From NCBI GenBank assembly GCA_022385755.1, contig MU278367.1, positions 124,001 to 188,000 on the forward strand: DNA of 64,000 bases, read 5' to 3'. Shown here in pieces: positions 12,001 through 22,744 of the stretch (position 1 is the first letter of the stretch; every line of letters begins with the position of its first letter). Below the pieces are notes generated by a model that worked only from the letters and a program-made list of their open reading frames with translations, searched no databases and was not told where the DNA came from. Made by a program: the position numbers and the translations under genes. This DNA is from Trametopsis cervina. Its lineage: Eukaryota; Basidiomycota; Agaricomycetes; Polyporales; Irpicaceae.

Positions 12001-13056
12001 ATGCCACAGCTACCGATGGATGGGTCGGAGTCGCGTTCAAGATGGAGAAAGACAGGCATTGCTGTCAGAAAGTACACGCGAAAGGCTGTTAAAGCTACAA
12101 TGCGCTCCCACCATTTCGCGATCCCAGTGTATGACATGCCGTTACGTCTCCGACCAGTGAGCATATAGACTTCTATGTGCATAATATCCACTTACTGAAG
12201 ATGACAAGTGGTTCGTGCTATTCACGTCACTCGTCATGGTGATACTAGCCTTTCTAGGCTTCACGAATTTTGCACACGCGTTACCGATCAATGACAAGAT
12301 TCTGCATTTTGTCTGCCTGATGCTTGCCACGGGAATATTCTATTTCATCTTTGACGTGGAAGAGTGAGTGTGTCCGGCTTCAGCAACGCCCAAACTTACC
12401 AGAGTTTTATAGAGATGCACGCCGAATATGGTTCTGGAGATATTCGCCGTTGATCTTTACTGGGATCGTGTGTTTCTTCTTCGGGGGGATTCTCAGTGAA
12501 GTTGTGCAGTCCCTACTACCCGTAAGTGATCATTGCAATAAAAGTAGCCGCGTAGTCCCTCACAAGGAGCCATCTTCAGTATAAAGAATTTCAGTTTGGA
12601 GACATAGTGGTGTGTTTTATGTCAGATGACATTGTTCTCAGCTTGACGCAGTAAACAGGCGAATCTTCTCGGATCCTCGGTGGGATTGTACATTGCTTAC
12701 TACCTAGAAAGATATTACCGTCATAGACGAGAGGTAAGCCATCACACATCACCGCGAGAGTTGCTACTGAAGTGGCAACACACCAGATATCACGTCTTTA
12801 CCGACCACTCAACCCAGACGAAGATATTCTATCCGATGACGAGGAAGACGATTTGGAAGCAGGCACACAGCTTTTGCCCACGCAGTCACGACCGGACGCG
12901 ACTTCCGCCAAAGCTGCCCCCAAGTCCCGCCTCGCTGATGTATGGGACGAAGGTGAAGAACTCTTTGACATTGGAGGGGACAGTGATGATGAGGCGGGAC
13001 CAACGCGTGCTACTTTCGTTCCGCATACGAAGGGGCAGCCATCCACAACAGATTGA
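12001..13056 (+). CDS. VanZ-like membrane protein
   Basis: Six exons (12001-12156, 12209-12363, 12413-12521, 12580-12609, 12659-12733, 12787-13056) give 264 residues. The first 50 residues are basic. Four hydrophobic segments follow. Family signatures are INDKILHF after TM1, GGILSEVVQSLLP before TM3 and GDIVANLLGSSVGL in TM4. These match the VanZ domain, known from the teicoplanin-resistance gene of enterococci and common in uncharacterised fungal proteins. The tail is cytosolic-looking and acidic (DDEEDD, GGDSDDEAG). Exon 4 is only 30 nt. Function in fungi is unknown, and no resistance role is implied. The start at 12001 is the first Met in the open frame; Met at 12100 is an alternative. Confidence 0.85.
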
Positions 13057-13238
13057 GGGCGCATATTGTTGTCTGCATTGATATCATGGACATCTGTATT
13101 ACTTACATATATTCCGCACTGGGCTGTAATCTTGGATTTTAGATTGTTCCATTAATCGCATTTTTTTGACCTTGGCCAACGTTGCGCGCCATGCCCGAGT
13201 CTTTAGCGCCGTCAGTATGACCTTGACTGCCATCCTCC

Positions 13239-15376
13239 ATGCCAACATGTCGGGTTTCCCGGTTCAGGCCCTCGCTCGCAAGCCCTTCTGGGACTCGTAG
13301 TGCACACTGTTTTCAGTCTACATCAGCTAGCATTATTGGAAGAAGACATGGGTCCTCCGCCGCCGCTCTCAAACCGAAGTCGAACGACCAGTCTCACCGG
13401 CCTTCCGTTAGGACAGTGCTGCACAAGGCGGAATTGCTCCTTCCTCGTGTACTATCCTTACATGAAGACTCGTCAAAACCAACTTCCTTAAAGTTTTGGA
13501 AAGGTGTGCTGAACCAGGCGTATGACAGCTTGAACGCGAGCCCTACAAATAGGGCCGCACGCGTAGTTGGTGCGTCGAAAACACTCATGCATCGTTATAC
13601 GGCTAACAAGTGATCCATCGTAGTCTATGGGTATGATGAATGCTCCGGATCCCAGGAGCTTGTTACTGCACTACTCGAGGAGCCGTTCTCCCCAAAGGCA
13701 CAAAAGCATGCCGTGCAGAACCGGTGGAAGGGTCTTGAACAAGAATCCCATTTGATCATTGGGTGCGCGCCGTTATAATTCCTATGACATAGTGATACTG
13801 AACAGATGATAAGTTATGCTCATCCACTGTCAGAGAAAACCAATGCAGTGCAAATACAAGCAACGTGGCTGCAACAGTTTGCTATCCCGGTGGAACTACA
13901 TGAAATGAGAACTGCAGCATCTCGTCCGCCGGCGAACAACCTGTTCAGCGCTGATGTTCCCATCATCGTCTATAACCCGGTTACCACTCCCCTCTCTCAG
14001 CTCCTGGAGGACCCGTCTCTTCCCCTTGCGCATGTCAACGCCATCTTGGCAGTCGTTACTTCACCCAACGCTCCGCCCGGAACGTGGAAAAATCTTAGCC
14101 GAGTGTTACCAAAAACTTTGACCACAATTTTCGTAGACCCTTCACGCGCAATAGGTGCTATCAGGGCTTTAAGCTTGGATGCGGGCTCGTCTCTTGCTGT
14201 CCAGCGGTACCAGGACGATTACACGGGGTCCAGAGTCGCAGACCTTACTAGAATACTGGCCGATAAACTTTCCGCAGCATCGGGAGGAGATTCGACTGGT
14301 CTCGCTGAGGTGACCACGCGAGAGCAGGTCCAAGCATCTCTGGTAGCGTGCGGTCGGGTGCTCAAGAATGCGGATGTTGAGATAGGAGAGGTGGTAGCTG
14401 CGGTACTAAGCCTGCGCGACAAAATAGCTGAATTGGAAGCAAGAGCGGGGCCAGAAATCCTGGGTGCAGATGGTGGGAAGGTGGTCGCCGATGCTGTAGC
14501 CCGCGCGAAAGCGGAGGTGAAGATAGTCCTGGATAACATGACGTGGTGGCGATCCGTGTGGCGCGTTGATGATGTCGAGGAGATCGTCCGAACTGCCGTG
14601 GATAAGGCGTGGTGCAGAGAACTCGAAGACACGGTACGTCGTTTGTGTCACAACCAGCCGTATCCAAGCCCACTAACGCATAACAGCTTATCTTCCATAC
14701 CGGGCGATTAGCTTCATCTCAGAATGGTCTGGACAAGGCCGCCCTGAAGGTTGCGACCCGATATACTTCACCGTCGGCGTTCCACTCGCCTGTCTTGGAA
14801 AACGCGCTCTCGCAGCTGCGGACGTCTTCCGCACATCCCATACAACCTAATTCGTTGACAGCACCAATACATCAGCGAAAAGCTCAGTTGGCGTACCCGA
14901 CCCAGATGATGCATTCGACGGCACAGCAGGTGGCTTTAGGTACAGGAGGAAGCGTTTTAGGCGGATTCGGTCTGGCGTGGGCAGGTTGGGCCGAACATCT
15001 GGGTGCATTTGGCGGCTTGTTCGGAACAGGTCTTGAGTTAGAGACAGCCGTAGGTGCAGGTATGTTGGTAACCGTCGTCGGTATTAGGTGGACGGTTGCG
15101 AGGTGGGAAAAGGCAAAACGAAGATGGTGGCGCGATTGGGATAGAGTTGGACAGGGTCTTGAGCGCGATTTGAGGGTACGTTGCTTCCTATCATCAAGGA
15201 TCATGGTTTAACGTTACTTCAAGGTAGCATTGGTTGGTACGATCGACCGACAAATTTCCGTCATTTCTCGGACCACATGCGAAAGTCTCGAACAGATAGT
15301 GGGAAAGAGGAGGGAAGAAGTTGAGGCATTGAAGGAAGAACTCAACGAGCTACGGCATGAGCTCAATCAGACGTGA
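13239..15376 (+). CDS. Mmc1-like mitochondrial inner-membrane protein
   Basis: Five exons (13239-13569, 13624-13762, 13814-14633, 14687-15175, 15224-15376) give 643 residues. The N-terminus is Arg/Ser/Ala-rich with no early acidic residue, fitting a mitochondrial presequence. The order VVVYGYDECSG (a degenerate nucleotide-site-like turn), a long helical middle, two hydrophobic segments (about 525-575, Gly-rich then GMLVTVVGIRW) and a basic coiled C-terminus agrees with the fungus-specific Mmc1 family. That family is described as dynamin-like without clear GTPase motifs and linked to cristae shape. No intact GxxxxGKS loop is seen. The call rests on overall architecture and remembered sequence features, so the family name is less certain than the coding model. 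Confidence 0.7.
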
Positions 15377-16759
15377 AGCCTTGTTGCTAAGTTATCGTAA
15401 TTGCTAATGCTACACCACGCTTGCTTATCATTTAATGTACTGTTGCTGCATCCTCGCCTCCGTTTTTCGAGAAGCGCGCCGTCGCGTCTGTCGCGCCTTC
15501 GCTCCCAGACTGCCGCGCAATTTCGCACACGGAAGCTTAAGGCTGGTGGTTGTATGCCTCTGAAATGGACTCGAACAAAACTATGGCCATAGACATACCT
15601 GGGCGAGACCTGCAGATTTGGATGTGCTGCATCTATCGAGCATTTGCCTCCTGAGCACAGAGCTCCAGGTGTTGGATAAGTTTGTCTGCACTTTCAAAGT
15701 GCATCAGATCTTCGCTGTGCAGCAACCTGTAGTCGCACACTCGGCAAAATTACCCCGCTGCTGCCAGTGGAATGACACAACTCGTAGTGTCTCAACTGTC
15801 ATGGATGTTAGTCTTTAACTTCTTGCATTCCAGACTTCTAACTTCTTTGGCCGTCGGGTCATTCTGCTGCACTAAGCATGCCTTCTTCATGTGAGTTGTT
15901 ACCATGCAACACTGACGTGGTATTCTCGTTCACAATGCAGACAAGCTAATATCTAAACCTCAGATGCTGTGTTGTCAATGCATTCCGCTGACAACCGATT
16001 CTTTCTTGTCGATATCTATCTCAAAGAGCACATGATCGTATGTATGATTTCTTATCTGAGTTGTGAGATATTGATGCATCATGGCAGGTCGAAGCAATTT
16101 CTCAAAGTCTTCGAGATCATCATTGGCTATGATAGGCGTAAGAAAACGAATGCCAGCATACCGCAAAGCAAGCTGGCAAGTCAAAAGCTGCCCACGAAAC
16201 AGCGGTAAACCTCCCAGGCCCGAAGGCCCTGAGGGAGTGATCGGTACCGGAAAACAAAACAAAACACAGAAGGTGCCGGCAGCAGATTCAACGTTCAATT
16301 CTCATGAACATATGAACAACAACACCCGCTCTCATCCCGTGCGCTCTGCTACGCCTTGGCAGTCCCGTGTACGGACGCACTGTGATGCAGCACCCTGATA
16401 CTGGTGACACTTCGTACAGAAGCAACCCAGCGTAAAAGCCGCTTTGGTATTCAGCTGTACGAAGTGATGATTTCCGTCCTAGTGTGGCACAAACAAAGTT
16501 TGGTGCGACGTCCATCGTCGGTAAACTTTCGGATTGCAGGAATGAATTCTGACACGACGAAAGAAGCATCTCCGCGGAACGCGAATGTACTTTGGACCCG
16601 GTACGTACTGCGATCGTAGTTTTGACTCGAAAGCCTTCAATGATGTAAACGCAGATGATTCGAATGGTAATTGGCCATCGTGTCATAATATATATATATA
16701 CCTATCTGTGCACCCAGTTCCCACCGCCCGGCCTGCCAAGAGCTCTCCCAGGGCGGAAG
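15377..16759. other. Gene-poor stretch
   Basis: Apart from the weak small ORF at 15878-16132 I see nothing coding. A short GC-rich inverted repeat (CCTCCCAGGC / GGCCCTGAGG type) lies near 16210-16235 and an (AT)n run near 16689-16700. No transposon ends or tRNA boxes seen. Confidence 0.4.
15878..16132 (+). CDS. Possible small spliced ORF (43 aa), unrecognised
   Basis: Exons 15878-15890, 15964-16037 and 16088-16132 join in phase via GT-AG introns (73 and 50 nt). The product starts MPSSYAVLSMHSADNRFF and ends RDHHWL. The middle exon has protein-like composition (LVDIYLKEHM), which is why I list it. It may be the remnant of a longer gene. No family recognised. Confidence 0.25.
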
Positions 16760-17286
16760 ATGGAGAACTACAGTACCAGCGTGAGCCTCCTCTAACATCT
16801 TACCATAGCGTATGCGTTTAACTACTGCTCTCAGATTGCTTTCACAGACATCAGAAGGATTCCGCAAGAGCCGGAGCATGTGGCACGACCAAGACGGTGC
16901 TATTTTCGTGCCAATGCACCGTTGCAGTTCATGACACCCGAAGGTAAGGCTTTCCGTCTCGAAACCGCCCTAGAGGTCAAGAGTCTGGAGGGTCTGTTGC
17001 ATCAATGCAACACTCGGGCTTTGATTGATTGCGGGTCCAAGTACCGGATCGTCGTCCATGTAAGCTATTCCCGCTTCATACATTCCAGTCCTTCACTTAG
17101 TATCGGAAGCCCGAGGGACAACCCAAGTTCGCACTTCAGAAGTCTGCGCAGGGCCGCGATGCACGCGGGAACGCCCTGGGGAAAATAGCGAGACAGGTCG
17201 CAGAGGTTGTCGAAGCCTATGCAGACGAGGTGCACTCTGGGCAAGCTTCAGGCTTCCGTTTCACATTCTCACATCAGCCTGCTTAG
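16760..17286 (+). CDS. Hypothetical protein (143 aa), orphan
   Basis: Exons 16760-16780, 16835-17059 and 17101-17286 give 143 residues; the introns are 54 and 41 nt. Exon 2 is clearly protein-like: basic start (RRIPQEPEHVARPRRCYFR), then FMTPEGKAFRLETALEVKSL and CGSKYRIVVH. Exon 3 is helical (GKIARQVAEVVEAYADE). No signal peptide, membrane segment or known motif is seen. The 3' end is doubtful. An intron starting at 17220 (GTGCAC) could splice to downstream open sequence at 17287 or 17300 and extend the protein to about 17578; one downstream frame (SKRFLEDWDWVYRVQGY) also reads like protein. It may be a lineage-specific or truncated gene. Function unknown. Confidence 0.5.
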
Positions 17287-18262
17287 ATGACGCAAAGGGC
17301 CCCAGGTCGAAACGATTCTTGGAGGATTGGGACTGGGTATATCGAGTTCAAGGATATATACCTGCTAGAGCTCCAGCAAATCAGCCTGGCATCATTCATG
17401 CCCGTCTTGGGGATTGTTCGTCTTCCTTATACATTCCTGACATATTCATCACTAACTTCCGCCTATAGTCGTCCTTGGTTTCATCCAATGACGAGGCCAT
17501 GCGTATAACTCAGGAGATGAATTTTCAAATGTTTGGCCTCGATACTTGCCCTGGGACACAGCCATATCCGGTGCTGTAGCTTGTGTCCATAGGGGAGTAG
17601 TCATACTTCTGTTACCATCATGCGCGATGGCTAGATTGATCTTGATTCGACGTATTGTAACATAAAATTGTAGCGGAGGCATTCAGTTAAACACAAATAT
17701 TTACCGTACGAACATGCGCCTGTCGTTTACCAGAGGTGCCATAATCCGCGCGCAGCGTTCTTGTTCATGCAAACCCAGATGGAGCTGTGTAATTACCATA
17801 TTTGGTATGTATTCATATAGGCGCTGGATAATTTTTCAAGTCAACCTACAATCGTACACTTCGTCGTTCGCACTATGATATCCAGATAGCTCGGTATAAC
17901 CCGTTGCTTTACTATTCCTATGCTGTCGTATTGCTATGGCTATGGAATCATAACTCGGAAAGAAAGCACCGGTCTGTTATCGCCATACAATGTTCACTAG
18001 TGCATATCATATTGGGAGTGACTGCTGTCCATATGTTGACCACGGCTTATCTCTATGCAATACAGTTCCAGTGGTAAAATGATAGCGCTCCGATCACTGG
18101 CACCTGCCGACGCAATAAATGGATGGACATGGACATTGTCCTGAATAACATCTTGCCCGGAACACAACATCCTCAGGCTCTTGTACCAGTATACTTAAGA
18201 ACCCCCCTCGAAGCTACCGGCTTTTTACTAGGCGAGCATCGTAGGGGTAATACTCCTGCGAG
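17287..18262. other. AT-rich intergenic region
   Basis: 17287-17578 may hold extra exons of the orphan gene to the left. 17690-18240 is AT-rich with no open frame of note. The last part is the promoter of the arrestin-like gene. Confidence 0.4.
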
Positions 18263-19814
18263 ATGACGGACGGTACCGCCGAGGATGAGGCACAGAAGCC
18301 TTCGGCGTACACAGCTCCGTCCTCCAACAGCCCGACAGTACACACCTACTCGCTATTGGACAAGCACGAATATAACTGGTTTACTTTGAACATCAAAAGT
18401 TCTGCCAAAATTAGCACGCAAATTCCGCGTATTATTGAGGGAAAACCAATCGAGGGGTCTGTCGAGATCAACATAAAATCCGGCATGAAATCCGTTACTA
18501 TCGCGGTTAGTTGATTCACACAAAGGCCGAGAGCACTGCTTACGTTTAGATTGAGACCTAGGTTACTGGAGAAATAATTTCAGAGCAGAATGTACACTTT
18601 GTGTTTGTTGAAGTCTCGAGGGAGCTGTGGTCCTCGAAAGGAAGCAAGCAGGCATCTTCATCTAAGAAATCACCAAACCCGCAGCGCCATTCATGGCCGT
18701 TCTCTCTCGAGTTGCCTAAGACAGTCGAGGCCGAAACCGAAGATAAAACAAAGAGACACTTCAGACTTCCCGCGACCGAGTTCACGGCATATTGGCAGTA
18801 CAGTATCGTCTACAAGGTCACGGCAACGGTCAAGTACTCCTCGTTTTTTCGCGCTTCTGACCTGTAGGCATGTTTTCCGTCAGAGGCGTGCTCTCCGACT
18901 GATCATTGTTTAGCTTGAACACGTCTTGCGTGTATGTTCCTGTCATTGAACCTTCTTCACCCTCGCCTCTCCGTCGACTTGCGTATGAACAGAGCATCCC
19001 TATACCTTCACCCGAGATGGACCCAGAAGGCTGGCATTCCCTAAGCCCTGTCACATTTGAAGGCCGAATTTTTGGAGAGCGAACAGCCTCCGTAACATAC
19101 ACGGTATTTATCTTATGTTCTCCGCCCTGAACATGACCGCTGACGTTACGCAATACTTCAGCTCTCCCTCGCAAAACCCGTGCGTGATTTCCACTCACTG
19201 CAGTCGATTTAGAGTTTCACGACTTAAAATTGTAGTTGTCCTACACCCGAGGGTCTGCGATACCACTCCATCTCACGGTTACGTGCTCTGATTCGCAAGC
19301 CCTGGATCTCCTATCTTCTCCATCTGCCCCTTTAGTCCGACTACGGGATGGTTCGCACGTGAATTATGACGCGGGAGGATCTAACCAGTCTGGAGTGTAC
19401 AAGAAACTGTCGGACATGCAAGCGGTGCACCCCATGTTCTTTCGGGATTACTTCGTCCCCTCAAACACGGCTGTGTGGTGGACAACGCCCTGCGGGGAGG
19501 ATAACAAGCGTACGCTGCAGGGGGAGATACATTTGAGGCCCCACCAAAAGCCATCGTCGCATTTCGGCATGTACAGACGCTTCGTAAGTTCATTCGTCGT
19601 GTTATTTGTCACCCTTCGCCAACACATATATCAAATGCGGTAGTATGATGTCGCACTTCTTGCACCGACAGTGCCCGCATTCAGCCTCGCAGATGCGAAG
19701 AACATGAAAGACAAGCTATTCCAGACTATCGAAGTCGAAGTCGCCACAGCGTACGCGCGGGGCCCCAGACCTATTGCATATTCGAAACCCATCTTCGATG
19801 CGGAACAGATGTAA
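18263..19814 (+). CDS. Arrestin-like (alpha-arrestin fold) protein
   Basis: Six exons (18263-18505, 18562-18863, 18914-19103, 19162-19179, 19236-19583, 19644-19814) give 423 residues. Exon 4 is only 18 nt, coding LSLAKP, yet its flanks are proper GT-AG sites and both junctions keep phase 0. The pattern is beta-strand rich: IKSSAKISTQIPRIIEGKPIEGSV, then TGEIISEQNVHFVF, then LPATEFTAYWQYSIVYKV. The last resembles the core of the arrestin N-domain, and RGSAIPLHLTV resembles a C-domain strand. No PPxY motif for Nedd4/Rsp5 binding is visible, unlike classic ART adaptors. Role in membrane-protein trafficking is inferred from the fold only. Confidence 0.72.
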
Positions 19815-20147
19815 CTCTGCGGAATTCCTTACAGTAAGTGTGGTTGATCTATTCACAGGCTGGAGGCTTTTCAAACTTAGACCAAGCTTAGTATTAAAGT
19901 AGTATACTATGCACCTTCAGATTTCCTGGTACAAGCGTGTCGCCCTCTGCAGCGACTTGTGGGTATTTACTGTATATTAGAGTGGAAATGGGTGGTGGTG
20001 GTCTCCTCTGAATTCGATACAAGGATACGGTACAGATATAGAAAACATGCTACGACAAAACGGTAAGAAAGAAACATCGTCGTGAAAACCAATATCCAAT
20101 CAAGCGACGTAAAAGTCATGAATACAAGATAGCGACAGATGACAAGA
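19815..20147. other. Tail-to-tail intergenic region
   Basis: 3' flanks of the arrestin-like gene (+) and RAD21 (-). Nothing else recognised. Confidence 0.5.
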
Positions 20148-22445
20148 TTAGAGACCAAACGCAGAACCTATTGACGGAGTAACGGAACCTCCTCGCGCGA
20201 GATGTGAAGGTCTTGCTGATGCCTGACCTGTAGGCAATGCTGAAGATACGGACGGGGCAACCGAAGTATGACGCTGGCGTTCCCAGAGTTTGTCCTTCGC
20301 ACGGACTTCGATGTTGGCATAAGGACTTTCTTGAGAAATCTTCACGCAGTCGCGGGTACCCAGGACCAGAAGCTCGAAGAAGAATGATGATGCAGCCCTT
20401 CTGGACGCCTTGTCAGACATCCTCTTGAAACTCATCACTTTCTCCGGTTCCGACGGCACAGGCTGCAGTTCCTGGCGAATAATACGCAAAGCCTTGACCG
20501 TGTTCTTGCTGTATCCCTTCCCATCATCTTGCTGGTTTGCCTCTTGTGATTGAGACGAGCGATCATCGAATGAAGCGATGCGAGATGTGACGTCTGCATA
20601 CGACTCGTCCCCTTCGTCGAGAGGGGCATTTTCCGGCACAGGTGTCGACAGTCTACTCAAGTCCGAAAGCACTGACTTGCTGCGCTCGCGAAGCTCGATC
20701 TGGGCATCGGCCTCTGGAATGTCCATCTGGAAGTCTTCAACGAGGCCAGATTCGTCAGGGAATTCAAGACCGGGCCCCATGCTGGCGCGACCACCAAGGA
20801 TATCACTACCTAGAGCGAGACTCGGTGCCACACTGCTCTGTCGTCGAGCTTGTTCCACCTCATCGTCGTCCACCACACTTTCATCGACACGTGGTTTCTT
20901 GCTCGGGGTTGCCTCCTTTGGTGGAGACGCGCGACGCTTTGCCGCTGCAAGATTCTGGACGGGCCGCATGAAAAGTTCTGCAAGCTCGGGTGCCATACCA
21001 GGGGGCGCAGCGTTGAAGAATGTTCCGTTAGGTGTAGTCTTAGTCGGCAAAAAGTGTGCGATGGGGTCCTGCCGAATTTCCAGTAACCGCATGACCACGG
21101 TCGAGCGAGGAAGGAAAGGATGTTCAGTAACGATGCTGCTCACGTCCACAGGCTGTCCAGGTAAGCCGCTGCGCCCAGGACCCCTTGCAAGTTCAGTGAC
21201 GGTATCGATAATCTGCCTCTCCTTGCCCTTCTTTTTGCCTTGGGCCGCTTCTGGCTCTAGAGAGATGCCCAGGTCTGGGGGTGGGGTCTGAGGCGGCTCT
21301 GTAAGCGGTGACACTATATACTGGTCAGTATGACAGAATCGCATTCAAACAACGGAGCTTACATGCTCGTGAGAGGGTTAGCTCTGGTGGGGTCAGCCTC
21401 GGGGTCAACTGCTGTTCACGATCCACATCCATATCGTGCTCGCTGAGGGCCCTGTCGAGGTCACCAAAGTCCAGACCCAGATCAAGCTCGCCCAGCTCGG
21501 GGTGTAGATCTAAGCTCATATCTGCGGCGAACGGCTGCTCTGATGGATCCCGGCTATGGTAAGAGAGTATATCAAGGTCCGAGTCCATGCCCCGCCTGCC
21601 AAGGAGTTGGGAAGCCATTGATTCTCTTGCTGGTCTCTGCGGTGCAGCATCTCGTCCGACCTCCATCTCCATACTTTCTTCCGCTTCCGAGCGAGGGACA
21701 ACAGATCCTCCCCTAATGCTGACGAGCCCATCTCCAAAATCCAGATCCAGGTCCAATTCATCGAAATCGTTGGAACCAATATCTGGGGGCCCGAAATCAT
21801 CAAAGCCGAGATCATACTGGAAGTCTGCAGCACTGGCTAGCGTGATATCAGCTGTACGAGCGATGTGTTGGCCACCAGGCTGAATCGGGCGTTCTTCGTA
21901 ATTTATATCCCTGGCGAGGCAAACGGTAAGTATCTTCTTGTTAGAGTGTCCGCAAATATTTTACCAGTTGATGTCAGGAAGCAGTGCATCAAGGTCAAGG
22001 TTATTCCCCTGGAGCGTGATAGCATTCCTATTCACCGCAAGCTGATCTTCAGTCATGTCCACTACACCAGGTCGGAATGCCATTTTGATTTTGAGCAGCG
22101 CTTCGTTGCAATCATCTAAAAGGTATTTTGCTTTCCGACTGTATATGCGGACGACACCGAGTAGTAATTGACCCGACAGTCGAAGTGCCATAACCTCAAC
22201 TTCCTGGCCCATTATAGCACCTGTGGATACCAATGAGTGTGTTTCGGCAGAGGGGGGACTGATTACATACGAGCTGATTGCTCAATATCTGTCTGTAGCG
22301 TCTGCGTCTTCGACAACTTCCTCTCCATGTGTGCAGCTAGCCATACTTTGGCTAGGGGCCCCCGGCGGGACAAGATCGCTTCGGAATAAAACTGAGAGAC
22401 TCAATCAACAAATTGATACTATTTTAACATAATAGAGCTCACCAT
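20148..22445 (-). CDS. RAD21: Cohesin subunit Rad21/Scc1 (alpha-kleisin)
   Basis: Five exons (22443-22445, 22271-22391, 21965-22220, 21363-21910, 20148-21313) give 697 residues. Exon 1 is the ATG alone. The N-terminus [19 protein letters not shown] is the kleisin signature that contacts Smc3. The C-terminal winged helix ([27 protein letters not shown], about 610-660) contacts Smc1. The middle is acidic and disordered, with NLS-like [23 protein letters not shown] around 208-213 fits the separase consensus ExxR, with cleavage expected after R213. Mitotic Rad21 is more likely than meiotic Rec8, from the N-terminal match. A candidate MCB site lies upstream, suggesting G1/S control. The protein closes the cohesin ring for sister-chromatid cohesion. 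Confidence 0.96.
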
Positions 22446-22480
22446 AATGTAGGGGTATCAATAAAAGCAAGAAAACTCGA

Positions 22481-22486
22481 ACGCGT
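22481..22486. promoter_or_regulatory. MCB-type site (ACGCGT) upstream of RAD21
   Basis: ACGCGT lies 36 bp from the RAD21 start codon. In yeasts this hexamer binds MBF (Mbp1/Res-Swi6), and the yeast cohesin gene MCD1 is a G1/S gene. Function here is inference from one site. Confidence 0.4.
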
Positions 22487-22540
22487 CAGGTATCGCGTGA
22501 GACTCGCGTCGAGGTCGTCGTGGTTCGTGAGCAACAAGCA

Positions 22541-22558
22541 GTGTCACGATCGTGACAC
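22541..22558. repeat. 18-bp perfect palindrome between RAD21 and the PPR gene
   Basis: GTGTCACGATCGTGACAC is a perfect inverted repeat. Its flanks extend the symmetry imperfectly: CGTCGTGGTTCG near 22517 pairs with CGAACCACCACG at 22565-22576. It sits in the 299-bp divergent intergenic region and could be a dimeric factor site or a cruciform. Confidence 0.7.
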
Positions 22559-22744
22559 CTCGCGCGAACCACCACGGCGTTTACCGGAAGACCCCGGATA
22601 CTGATAGGGCGCGCCGCGGTTCCGGGGACGCCATAATTTCTGAGCTGCTTTGCTGCCACCTCGATATCCTCATAACTCTGTCCGCATTCCAGGGCTGGTT
22701 ACGCGAAGGCGGGATTCAATATACACTCTCGTTATTGGTTCTAG

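Noticed and set aside
1932..13056. Idea that caspase-like, Beclin, GSH1, RraA and VanZ form one stress or immunity cluster
   Set aside because: Strands alternate, the genes are ordinary singletons in fungi, and no shared regulatory site is visible. Proximity alone does not support a system.
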